36,798 nucleotides of DNA from a virus, in the IMG/VR virus record IMGVR_UViG_3300030103_003096, positions 1-36,798 of that record; one strand, written 5' to 3'. Each line of letters opens with the position of its first letter. Positions within the stretch are counted from its first letter, which is position 1. A model generated the notes under the pieces. That model was not told the origin of the DNA, ran no database searches, and was given only the letters and a program-made list of their open reading frames with translations. Made by a program: the position numbers and the translations under genes. Positions 1 to 6,316 of this stretch are shown here, one piece after another.

Positions 1-131
1 TATTCACTGAGAAGGCTGATATACGCCTCAGAGGGCGTTCTTTTGCTCTTAGGCTAGAAAGTACAGCAACAGGAGTGTCATGGCGTTTAGGAACAACTAG
101 AGTTGATCTGAGGCAGGATGGTGGGCGATAA
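1..131 (+). CDS. C-terminal end of a phage virion protein (partial)
   Basis: The frame is open from base 3 and gives about 42 residues ending in GVSWRLGTTRVDLRQDGGR. Its TAA stop overlaps the next ATG as TAATG, so the gene belongs to the same late operon. An Arg-rich tail with a W-R-L-G-T core is what I remember from the C-terminus of tail or head-completion proteins in marine podovirus-like phages, but this fragment is too short to assign. The position upstream of the lysis and internal virion genes fits a structural protein. The rest lies outside the window. Confidence 0.55.
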   Translation, partial: FTEKADIRLRGRSFALRLESTATGVSWRLGTTRVDLRQDGGR

Positions 132-427
132 TGTCCACAAAAGTACCCATACCGTTCTTTCCATCGGCTCCAAATGAGTATGATGCAAACTACATAACAC
201 AGATCGTAAGAGCCTTTGCGATATATACAGAACAGCAAAACGCAGGGGGAGAGGGTAGAAACACAGGTCTAGTATTAACTAATCTACAGGCACATGACGA
301 TAACCTAGAAGTGGGGTCATTGTTTGACCACGATGGTTTTGTAAAAATAAGTAGAGCAGATAGACCACATCCAAGAGGCAGTTTGGGAACGACAGGACTA
401 GGGTCGGTAACCATAACATTACCATAA
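131..427 (+). CDS. Small phage protein, unknown function
   Basis: A 98-residue protein with no recognised domain, no signal peptide and no membrane segment. It begins with a short Pro/Phe-rich stretch (IPFFPSAPNEYD) followed by a helix-like segment containing Tyr, Ile and Thr-Glu-Gln residues, and ends with a Gly/Thr-rich tail (GTTGLGSVTITLP) that could be a beta strand. The start overlaps the upstream stop (TAATG) and the stop is immediately followed by the next ATG, so it is translationally coupled on both sides. The position at the end of the tail genes suggests a minor virion component, but that is inference from context only. Confidence 0.8.
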   Translation: MSTKVPIPFFPSAPNEYDANYITQIVRAFAIYTEQQNAGGEGRNTGLVLTNLQAHDDNLEVGSLFDHDGFVKISRADRPHPRGSLGTTGLGSVTITLP

Positions 428-985
428 ATGGGAAAGAGAAGTAATTTCGTCAGGTTTGATAGAGACTATTATACGACTCCAATAGAGGGGGTAACGCCTT
501 TGCTGCCACATATAATGGGAAAAATACAAAGATTTGCTGAACCGTGTGCAGGTAATGGTGCTTTGATAGATCACATAGAAGGGCATGATTTTTTTTCGTT
601 AGAAAAAAACAATCCTGTTTGTGTGTATGCGTCAGACATTGAGCCTCAAAGAAAAGATATTATTAAGAAAAACGCTTTGCATTTAACTAAGAATGATGCT
701 GTAGGTGCAGAAATATTTATAACAAACCCTCCTTGGGATAGAAGTATACTTCACCCATTAATATTTCACCTAACAGCTTTCAAGCCAGCGTGGTTACTGT
801 TTGATGCTGACTGGATGCATACAAGACAAAGTGCTATTTTTCAGAAAATGTTGAAGAAAGTTGTAAGTATTGGTAGAATAAAATGGATTAAAGATAGCAA
901 AGGTACAGGTAAAGATAATTGCTGTTGGTATTTGTTTGATAAAAGATTTGATGGAAAAACAGAGTTTTACGGAAGAACGGAATGA
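428..985 (+). CDS. DNA adenine-specific methyltransferase (N6-adenine family)
   Basis: A 185-residue protein that carries the two hallmark motifs of an amino-methyltransferase in the order expected for adenine enzymes: an AdoMet-binding FxxPCxGxG-like motif (AEPCAGNG, residues 37-44) and the catalytic NPPW motif (residues 100-103). No separate target-recognition domain is visible, which fits a small phage orphan methylase. It would methylate phage DNA and so protect it from host restriction, or serve in regulation. No restriction nuclease lies beside it. It starts directly after the upstream stop and overlaps the next start by ATGA, so it is expressed with late genes, when methylation would mark packaged DNA. 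Confidence 0.85.
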   Translation: MGKRSNFVRFDRDYYTTPIEGVTPLLPHIMGKIQRFAEPCAGNGALIDHIEGHDFFSLEKNNPVCVYASDIEPQRKDIIKKNALHLTKNDAVGAEIFITNPPWDRSILHPLIFHLTAFKPAWLLFDADWMHTRQSAIFQKMLKKVVSIGRIKWIKDSKGTGKDNCCWYLFDKRFDGKTEFYGRTE

Positions 986-1317
986 AACAAAAGAAACTAG
1001 AAAAAGGCTCTATATGGGAAAAAGCAGATGCAAACGGTGATGGTATAGTTACAGATCAAGAAATGGCTATGCGAGAGCGTATGGTTCTTTTGGAGAACAG
1101 AGACAAGAAAGAAGATCAACAAAGATATCTAGTTTGGTTTTCAGCTTTGACTGTCACAGTATTTATTGTTGTATTAATGACACCACTTGTACCTATTGAT
1201 AGAATTTCACACCTCTCTGGAATTGCAGAAATTTGGGTGTTATCTAATATGGGCGTGATTGGCAGTTTCATAGGCTTTAATCAGCTTGCTAGAAGAGCAG
1301 ATAAAGGAGAAAAATAA
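982..1317 (+). CDS. Small membrane protein with an EF-hand loop
   Basis: A 111-residue protein. Residues 16-27 (DANGDGIVTDQE) form a canonical EF-hand calcium loop with Asp1, Asn3, Asp5, Gly6 and Glu12. A charged helix follows (MRERMVLLENRDKKEDQQR), then two hydrophobic segments, about residues 51-70 and 84-102, that look like transmembrane helices. The ends are charged. It lies just upstream of the lysis genes and is coupled on both sides (ATGA at its start, TAATG at its end). Calcium binding is inferred from the motif. A role in lysis or in membrane-linked assembly is possible but not shown. Confidence 0.85.
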   Translation: MKQKKLEKGSIWEKADANGDGIVTDQEMAMRERMVLLENRDKKEDQQRYLVWFSALTVTVFIVVLMTPLVPIDRISHLSGIAEIWVLSNMGVIGSFIGFNQLARRADKGEK

Positions 1318-1508
1318 TGGCTGTAAAAAAAAAGAGTAAGTCTAAAGTAAATCAAGCAGGAAACTATACAAAGCCAGAAATGAGAAAAAGAATATTTAAT
1401 AGAATAAAAGCAGGGTCTAAAGGTGGAAGACCAGGTCAATGGAGTGCTAGAAAAGCACAGATGTTAGCAGCTGCTTATAAAAAAGCAGGTGGTGGTTATA
1501 AAAGTTAG
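1317..1508 (+). CDS. Small Lys/Arg-rich protein
   Basis: A 63-residue, strongly basic protein. The C-terminal half contains GGRPGQWSARKAQMLAAAYK, a motif I recall from small proteins of marine phages and some large eukaryotic viruses. I do not know its function. The basic charge suggests nucleic-acid binding. It overlaps the preceding gene as TAATG and heads a run of very small basic proteins lying between the methyltransferase and the holin. Confidence 0.8.
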   Translation: MAVKKKSKSKVNQAGNYTKPEMRKRIFNRIKAGSKGGRPGQWSARKAQMLAAAYKKAGGGYKS

Positions 1509-1517
1509 GAGATAAAA

Positions 1518-1655
1518 ATGCACGTTAAAAAAGTAAAAAAAGTAGTAAAAGGTCTAAAAAAAGCATCGAAGTTACACGCTAAACAGGCTAAATCTTTGAA
1601 CACTTTAGTTAAAAATAAAAAGTTTAGAGATTATGGTAAAAAAAAGCGATCCTAA
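1518..1655 (+). CDS. Tiny basic protein (45 residues)
   Basis: An ORF starting MHVKKVKKVVKGLKKASKLH, preceded by a good ribosome-binding site (TTAGGAG, about 7 bases upstream). About one third of its residues are Lys. The pattern VKKVKKVVKGLKKASK would form an amphipathic basic helix. It overlaps the start of the next gene by 23 bases, a normal arrangement in this compact operon. No function can be assigned. DNA binding or membrane interaction are both plausible for such a peptide. Confidence 0.65.
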   Translation: MHVKKVKKVVKGLKKASKLHAKQAKSLNTLVKNKKFRDYGKKKRS

Positions 1656-1959
1656 AACAGGAACAGGAAAAAAACCAAAAGGCTCTGGAAGGAGGTTATA
1701 TACTGATGAAAACCCCAAAGATACAGTCACTATTAAATTTGCCACTGTGGCAGATGCCCAAGCAACTGCTCGTAAGGTTAAACGCATTAGTAAGCCGTTT
1801 GCTAGGAAAATACAAATCCTCACTGTTCTTGAACAGCGAGCCAAAGTTGCAGGTAAAAACAAGCAAGCCCAAATCGCAAAGAGGGCGAAAGAAGAAATCA
1901 GAGCTAAGCATAGAGGAAATCAAGCAACAGTTAAAACCAAAAAAAAGAGGAAGACCTAG
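1633..1959 (+). CDS. Small basic phage protein, GTGKKPKGSGRRLYTDENPKD family
   Basis: A 108-residue protein whose N-terminus carries GTGKKPKGSGRRLYTDENPK, a stretch I recognise as conserved in many uncultured marine phage genomes. Residues 32-75 look helical and contain the pattern KPFARKIQILTVLEQRAKVA. The C-terminus is Lys/Arg-rich. The function of the family is unknown. A second, overlapping reading frame in the same DNA ends in an AT-hook and has its own ribosome-binding site (reported separately), so the 3' half of this gene may encode two proteins. Confidence 0.8.
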   Translation: MVKKSDPKTGTGKKPKGSGRRLYTDENPKDTVTIKFATVADAQATARKVKRISKPFARKIQILTVLEQRAKVAGKNKQAQIAKRAKEEIRAKHRGNQATVKTKKKRKT

Positions 1960-1996
1960 AAAAGATGGCTCTAGCAAAAAGTCAAAAAAGTCTTAA
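1706..1996 (+). CDS. Candidate overlapping ORF ending in an AT-hook
   Basis: A 96-residue ORF lying in the +1 frame inside the preceding gene and overlapping the next gene by 32 bases. A near-perfect ribosome-binding site, AAGGAGG (1689-1695), lies 10 bases before its ATG. The C-terminal part contains QRGRKKK and then LKPKKRGRPRKDG, a textbook AT-hook (R-G-R-P core) for minor-groove DNA binding, with a helix-like SELSIEEIKQQ between them. The N-terminal part looks unremarkable. It may be a genuine overlapping gene, or the tail may be reached by a +1 frameshift from the upstream frame. The AAGGAGG bases also encode the conserved GRR of the other frame, so the site could be coincidence. Confidence 0.4.
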   Translation: MKTPKIQSLLNLPLWQMPKQLLVRLNALVSRLLGKYKSSLFLNSEPKLQVKTSKPKSQRGRKKKSELSIEEIKQQLKPKKRGRPRKDGSSKKSKKS

Positions 1997-2207
1997 AAAA
2001 TGGACAAAACAAAAATGGCGAACCAAGTCAGGTAAGAAGTCCTCTAAAACAGGAGAGCGTTATCTACCTGCCGCAGCTATTAAAGCCTTGTCACCACAAG
2101 AATATGCCGCTACCACAAGAGCGAAGCGAAAGGGTACAAAAAAAGGCAAGCAGTTCGTTAAGCAACCTAAGAACATAGCAAAAAAGGTTAGGAAGTACAG
2201 AGCATGA
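1965..2207 (+). CDS. Small basic phage protein, KWTKQKWRTKSGK...GERYLP family
   Basis: An 80-residue Lys/Arg-rich protein. The pattern SLKKWTKQKWRTKSGK, then GERYLPAAAI and KGKQFVKQPKNIAKK, is a motif set I recall from small proteins in many marine phages and some large DNA viruses. Function unknown. The mix of Trp, basic residues and a conserved Pro suggests a small nucleic-acid-binding fold. Its stop overlaps the holin start as ATGA, so it is cotranslated with the lysis block, though nothing in the sequence indicates a lysis role. Confidence 0.82.
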   Translation: MALAKSQKSLKKWTKQKWRTKSGKKSSKTGERYLPAAAIKALSPQEYAATTRAKRKGTKKGKQFVKQPKNIAKKVRKYRA

Positions 2208-2599
2208 TACAGAGTTTAATAGCACCTGTCACAGGTTTACTAGATAAGTTTATTGAAGACAAAGATCAAAAGGCAGCTCTCGCCCACGAGATAGCCACCA
2301 TGAGTCAGAAACACGCTCAGGAATTGAATCTTGCTCAAATAGAGGTTAATAAAGCAGAGGCACAGTCAGGTTCATTGTTTAAGGGCGGCTGGCGACCAGC
2401 AGTTGGATGGGTCTGTGCGATTGCTTTCCTATATCATTTTCTCTTAAAAGACATAATTATATTCGTATGTGCATTTGCAGGAGTAGAAGTGCCAGACCTA
2501 CCAGAGTTTGACATGAGTACACTGCTTACAGTTCTAGGTGGTATGCTCGGAATTGGCGGCTTGAGGACATATGAAAAGCAAAAGGGAATAACAAAATAA
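2204..2599 (+). CDS. Holin, 3TM (GTA-type) family
   Basis: A 131-residue membrane protein. The N-terminal 50 residues form a charged, helix-like region. They are followed by the family signature FKGGWRPAVGWVC (about residues 60-72) and hydrophobic segments at about residues 66-87 and 104-120. This matches the 3TM holins found in phages and gene-transfer agents of Alphaproteobacteria. Holins open the inner membrane at the end of infection so that the endolysin can reach the wall, and the endolysin gene follows closely. The end of this gene overlaps the open frame of a zinc-ribbon ORF. Confidence 0.88.
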   Translation: MIQSLIAPVTGLLDKFIEDKDQKAALAHEIATMSQKHAQELNLAQIEVNKAEAQSGSLFKGGWRPAVGWVCAIAFLYHFLLKDIIIFVCAFAGVEVPDLPEFDMSTLLTVLGGMLGIGGLRTYEKQKGITK

Positions 2600-2760
2600 C
2601 ATCGATAAAGTGCGATGTGTGTGGGCATAATATGGAGAACGTAGAGGGAAGTATACGTTGTAAATACTGTCAATACTTCTATGATATGAACAAAGAGTGG
2701 ATAGATTTTGTCCACAAGAAAACGATTATAAAAGAGGAGGAAGAAGACGATGGATTATAA
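2596..2760 (+). CDS. Small zinc-ribbon protein, apparent non-standard (ATA) start
   Basis: An open frame encoding KCDVCGHNMENVEGSIRCKY followed by CQYF: two CxxC knuckles about 15 residues apart, the pattern of a zinc ribbon. No ATG, GTG or TTG precedes the first Cys pair. The frame is closed by TGA at 2572. The best-placed start is ATA at 2596 (I-T-S-I-K-C), with AAAGGGA about 9 bases upstream. An ATG at 2632 would remove the first CxxC and leave 42 residues. The ORF overlaps the endolysin start by 11 bases. It may use ATA, be a recently damaged gene, or contain a consensus error. Confidence 0.5.
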   Translation: MTSIKCDVCGHNMENVEGSIRCKYCQYFYDMNKEWIDFVHKKTIIKEEEEDDGL

Positions 2761-3274
2761 TTATGATGATTGCATAGTGATGCTGTTGCAACACGAAGGG
2801 GGGTATGTAAATCACCCAAAAGACCCAGGCGGAATTACAAATTTGGGAGTTACTAAGAAAGTATACGAAGAATATCTTGGTAGAGAAGTTACAGTTGATG
2901 AGATGAAGAACCTTAAACCATCAGATGTAAAGCCTTTATACAAGAAACTATACTGGGATCGCTGTAAATGTGATGATTTACCTAGTGGTCTTGATTGGGC
3001 GGTTTTTGACTGGGCTGTTAACAGTGGTACAGGTCGTAGTGCAAAGGCAGTGCAAAAGATATGTGGTGCCATGCAAGATGGTGCGATAGGACCTAAGACA
3101 TTAGCCTTAGTGGAGGGGCAAAGCCCACACTACATGATAGAAGAGTTTGGTAAGATACGACAACAGTTCTATGAATCTCTTAAAACATTTGATACTTTTG
3201 GAAAAGGTTGGACAAGACGTAATAAGGAGACAACCGAAAAAGCAATGAAGATGATGGAAGAAGATGACGACTAA
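2750..3274 (+). CDS. Endolysin, GH108-type N-acetylmuramidase
   Basis: A 174-residue protein with the family signature HEGGYVNHPKDPGGITNLGV (residues 15-34). Glu16 in this motif is the catalytic acid of glycoside hydrolase family 108 (lysozyme-like). The second half (QDGAIGPKTLALVEG and FGKIRQQFYESL) matches the C-terminal putative peptidoglycan-binding part usual in these enzymes. It would cleave the glycan chains of the cell wall after the holin opens the membrane. No signal peptide is visible, so release depends on the holin. A strong ribosome-binding site (AGAGGAGG) lies a few bases upstream of the ATG. Confidence 0.92.
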   Translation: MDYNYDDCIVMLLQHEGGYVNHPKDPGGITNLGVTKKVYEEYLGREVTVDEMKNLKPSDVKPLYKKLYWDRCKCDDLPSGLDWAVFDWAVNSGTGRSAKAVQKICGAMQDGAIGPKTLALVEGQSPHYMIEEFGKIRQQFYESLKTFDTFGKGWTRRNKETTEKAMKMMEEDDD

Positions 3275-3572
3275 GAGAGACCCAAGATTAGCCAGAGCAG
3301 GGGTTAGTGGTTACAACAAACCTAAGAGAACTCCTAGCCATCCAAAGAAGTCACACATTGTTGTGGCAAAAGAGGGTGACAAGATTAAAACAATACGTTT
3401 TGGTCAACAGGGTAAGAAAGTTGGAACAGTAAAAGGCACAGCAGGAAAGCCAAAATCTGGAGAATCTAGGACAATGAAGATGAAGCGTAAGAGCTTTAAG
3501 GCAAGACATGGTAAAAATATAGCTAGAGGTAAGATGTCAGCGGCATATTGGGCAGATAAAGTAAAATGGTAA
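3264..3572 (+). CDS. Small basic protein, DPRLARAGVSGYNKPKRTPSHP family
   Basis: A 102-residue basic protein with GVSGYNKPKRTPSHPKKSHI near the N-terminus, followed by VVAKEGDKIKTIRFGQQG and a C-terminal RKSFKARHGKNIARGKMSAA then YWADKVKW. I recognise this family from marine phages and large algal viruses (a domain of unknown function, possibly DUF6321). The two halves are joined by a low-complexity Lys/Gly linker. The K-S-F-x-x-R-H and WADKVKW motifs could bind nucleic acid or metal. It overlaps the endolysin end by 11 bases. Function unknown. Confidence 0.85.
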   Translation: MTTKRDPRLARAGVSGYNKPKRTPSHPKKSHIVVAKEGDKIKTIRFGQQGKKVGTVKGTAGKPKSGESRTMKMKRKSFKARHGKNIARGKMSAAYWADKVKW

Positions 3573-3644
3573 AAAAAGCTACTATATTTATTTTTATGTT
3601 TAATTTGTGTTATTTTGAGCTTTTGGCTTACGAGATTATATGGT

Positions 3645-3667
3645 AAAAAGTTACATAGAACTTTTTT
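3645..3667. repeat. Palindrome family copy a (AAAAAGTT-N6-AACTTTTT)
   Basis: An 8-base-pair perfect stem with loop ACATAG and a T-run on the right. It ends 12 bases before the ATG of the next gene, with the AAAGG ribosome-binding site in between, so in RNA it would sit in that gene's leader. It resembles seven other copies in this window. Confidence 0.75.
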
Positions 3668-3679
3668 GAAAGGTTATTG

Positions 3680-5023
3680 ATGGCACTTCCTTTAATACTA
3701 GGACTACTAGGATCAACACTCGGCACTGGATCGGCTATAGGAGCTTTGGGAGCAGGAGCTTTAGGTTCTGGTCTAGGTAGGTTTTTAGAGACTGGAGACT
3801 TTGAGGAAGGGTTAAAAACAGGTGCAACAAGCTTCCTAGGGGGTAAAGTCTTGGGAAGCGTACTTGGTGGTATGGGCAGTCAGGCTAAAAACGTAGCAGA
3901 GGGTATACCAGAAGCCATTCCATCGTATGGAGACGCTATTAACCTTAATCCAAAGTTTTTATCCAGTGGTGTTGGTGCTAACCCAGTGAAATATCTAGGT
4001 GAGTCAAATCTTATGGGTGGACTACAAGCCGCAGCCACAAACCCAATAACACTAGGACAGGCAACCATAGGTCAGTCTATGTCTACAATGCCAGAGCCTC
4101 CAAAAGAGGACGAAATACCTTTTGAAAACAGAGAAGCTATGGCTCCTCCAAGATTAAGAAGAAGACAGCCACCTCCTGGGTTTAGACCTGGCTACATGGG
4201 TGAGTTTGATTACGGGGTAGCACCAAACTATAACGTACAGTATATGTCATCAGGTGGTCTATCTAATCCAGAAAAAGCAGACTTAGACAACGATGGTCAA
4301 ATCTCTTCCTATGAAAAGAAAAGAGGAGAGGCTATAGAAAAGTCTATGGCTGAGCAAGGCAAGAACATGGGAGGTTTGGTTGGTCTTTTGGGAAATAAAA
4401 AGGTACAAGACGCTTTAAGTAATACAGTTGGGATTGCTCTAAATCCTGCTGTGCAGAGAGAAGCCAACAAATTAATGACAGGTGAATTTACACCAAAAGG
4501 ATACACAGCTTTAACTATGGCAGATGCTGGCTTTGCTGAAGGTGGTCAGGTAGAAGACCTTGGTATGACAGAGAGCGAAGACGAAATAATGATGAATGCT
4601 ATAAATGCTCTTACAGGGAAAAGCGAAAACCCAGACGAAGACATACAGACATTTGTACAGACGTTTGGAATGCAAGCCTTAAAAGCATTACAAATGCAAG
4701 TTGCCACAGGCAAAATAGGAGACGCAAAGCAAGGATTGCCTGGCTTGATAGAGGGTGAGGGCGATGGTATGAGCGATAGTATTGACGCTGAGCTTGTGGA
4801 AAAAAGAGGTAGTGAGGATGGGCAAAAGCAACCACTAAGAGTAGCAAACAATGAGTATGTCATAGCAGCCGATGTTGTTTCTGATATAGGCAACGGATCA
4901 ACAGATGCAGGTGCCGATAAACTAGATAAGCTTATGAAAGAAGTAAGAAAAGCCAGACATGGCACAGATAAACAGCCACCAGAGAAAAACATGATGGCTG
5001 TTATGAAGAGGGCAATCGCATGA
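3680..5023 (+). CDS. Internal virion protein candidate with EF-hand loop
   Basis: A 447-residue protein. The N-terminus is a Gly/Ala/Leu-rich hydrophobic stretch (PLILGLLGSTLGTGSAIGAL and onward), the type seen in phage ejection proteins that enter membranes. A Pro/Arg-rich linker (RLRRRQPPPGFRPGYMGEFD) follows, then a canonical EF-hand loop, DLDNDGQISSYE (residues 201-212). The C-terminus has VANNEYVIAADVVSDIGNGS and TDAGADKLDKLMKEVRKARH, motifs I recall from virion proteins of marine podovirus-like phages. ATG at 3680 is preferred over TTG at 3677 because AAAGG lies six bases upstream. It is the first of five consecutive likely virion genes. Its stop overlaps the next start as ATGA. Confidence 0.85.
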   Translation: MALPLILGLLGSTLGTGSAIGALGAGALGSGLGRFLETGDFEEGLKTGATSFLGGKVLGSVLGGMGSQAKNVAEGIPEAIPSYGDAINLNPKFLSSGVGANPVKYLGESNLMGGLQAAATNPITLGQATIGQSMSTMPEPPKEDEIPFENREAMAPPRLRRRQPPPGFRPGYMGEFDYGVAPNYNVQYMSSGGLSNPEKADLDNDGQISSYEKKRGEAIEKSMAEQGKNMGGLVGLLGNKKVQDALSNTVGIALNPAVQREANKLMTGEFTPKGYTALTMADAGFAEGGQVEDLGMTESEDEIMMNAINALTGKSENPDEDIQTFVQTFGMQALKALQMQVATGKIGDAKQGLPGLIEGEGDGMSDSIDAELVEKRGSEDGQKQPLRVANNEYVIAADVVSDIGNGSTDAGADKLDKLMKEVRKARHGTDKQPPEKNMMAVMKRAIA

Positions 5024-5436
5024 TGTTTAGTGCAGTTCCTAAGCAGGTACTAGATGTAGTATGGGAAGATGTTAAGAAAGTGTTAGAACCTGCTGTGAAA
5101 ACAGCAAAAGGTAAGCTAAGCGTAAAAGACGTATACGACTATATAAAGAAAGGCGTGTATGAACTTTGGGTTGTCATGGAAGAAACAAAAATAGTAGCCG
5201 TAATAACCACTCGTGTGATAGAATATCCAGAACGTAGAGCTTTGGCGATGGATTTTATTGGTGGCAGTAAGATGAAAGAGTGGTTGCCAGAGGCTCAACG
5301 CACCCTCGAAAGCTTTGCTAAAGACAATAATTGTAGTCATTTAGAAGGTTATGGTAGAAAAGCATGGAAAAGATGGCTAGATAAATACGGATGGGAGCCA
5401 GATTACATAGCATATAGGATGGAAATAAATGGGTAA
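5020..5436 (+). CDS. GNAT-like virion-associated protein
   Basis: A 138-residue protein that resembles the acetyltransferase-like small proteins encoded with internal virion proteins in podoviruses (compare T7 gp13, from memory). The strand-rich middle, YELWVVMEETKIVAVITTRV, is followed by ALAMDFIGGS and the C-terminal NCSHLEGYGRKAWKRWLDKY with GW, which looks like the last helix and strand of a GNAT fold. A clear acetyl-CoA-binding Q/RxxGxG/A motif is not evident, so enzymatic activity is doubtful and a structural role in the virion is more likely. It overlaps both neighbours. Confidence 0.8.
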   Translation: MMFSAVPKQVLDVVWEDVKKVLEPAVKTAKGKLSVKDVYDYIKKGVYELWVVMEETKIVAVITTRVIEYPERRALAMDFIGGSKMKEWLPEAQRTLESFAKDNNCSHLEGYGRKAWKRWLDKYGWEPDYIAYRMEING

Positions 5437-6313
5437 AGGTTCAGCACCTACAGAAACAAAACAAACAGTAACTCAGACTAATTTGCCTGAGTATGTTAGA
5501 CCTTATTTTGAGAGACTGTTAGGTAGAACAGAGGCTGAGTCCAAAAGGGAGTATGAGCCTTATGTTGGTCAGCGAATAGCTGATACTAGCCAAGACCTTT
5601 TGACATCTGAAGGAATGGTTAGAGACATAGCAAGCACAGGATTGCCTGGCATACAGACAGCCTTAGATAGAGTAGGTCAGTCTATAGACTATACACCTCG
5701 TCAGTTTACGGCAGAGGAAGCAGAAAAGTATATGTCACCATTTCAACAGCAAGTAACAGATAGAGCCAAGCAAGCAGCGATTGATGACTACAGACAACAA
5801 ATAGCAGGAGGTCGAGCCAGTGCTATATCAGCAGGTGCTTTTGGTGGTTCTAGAGAGGGAGTGCAAAGAGCATTAGGAGAAGAAGCTCTGTACGATAGAC
5901 TAGCTGATATAGATGTACAAGGTAAACAGCAAGCCTTTGATAAAGCATCGTCACTATTTCAAGCCGACAGAGCGGCTGATTTCCAAGGTCAGCAACTAGG
6001 ATTAGGGGCGGCAAATCAGTTTGCTAATCTATCTGAAAGAGCAAGAGCAGGTGATGTAGATGCGGCTCGTATGTTGGAGCAGATAGGTAAGGCAGGTATG
6101 GCAAGAGATCAAGCATCTCTGGATATGGGTTATCAAGACTTCATGCGACAGCAAGCTTACCCACAAGAGAAGCTTGGACTGTTCTCTTCTGTATTAAGAG
6201 GTATACCAGTAACCCCATCACAGACAACATCAACACGAATGCCGTATGATCCGTTTGGAAGAGCCATAGGTCTAGGATTAACAGCACTCGGTGGTGCCAA
6301 GTATTTTGGATAG
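5429..6313 (+). CDS. Probable internal virion / DNA-ejection protein
   Basis: A 294-residue protein with long Ala/Gln-rich helices and no enzyme motif. The middle contains FQQQVTDRAKQAAIDDYRQQ and ISAGAFGGSREGVQRALGEE, a pattern I recall from virion proteins of marine podovirus-like phages. The C-terminus is Gly-rich and mildly hydrophobic (GRAIGLGLTALGGAKYFG). Alpha-helical, Gln-rich proteins next to a giant virion protein fit the role of ejection proteins that form a channel for DNA, as gp14-gp16 do in T7. This is context inference, not sequence homology to T7. Confidence 0.82.
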   Translation: MGKGSAPTETKQTVTQTNLPEYVRPYFERLLGRTEAESKREYEPYVGQRIADTSQDLLTSEGMVRDIASTGLPGIQTALDRVGQSIDYTPRQFTAEEAEKYMSPFQQQVTDRAKQAAIDDYRQQIAGGRASAISAGAFGGSREGVQRALGEEALYDRLADIDVQGKQQAFDKASSLFQADRAADFQGQQLGLGAANQFANLSERARAGDVDAARMLEQIGKAGMARDQASLDMGYQDFMRQQAYPQEKLGLFSSVLRGIPVTPSQTTSTRMPYDPFGRAIGLGLTALGGAKYFG

Positions 6314-6316
6314 GTA

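Noticed and set aside
3566-3646. 26-residue hydrophobic ORF before the 447-residue gene
   Set aside because: It has no ribosome-binding site and its end abuts palindrome copy a. The hydrophobic look follows from the T-rich DNA.
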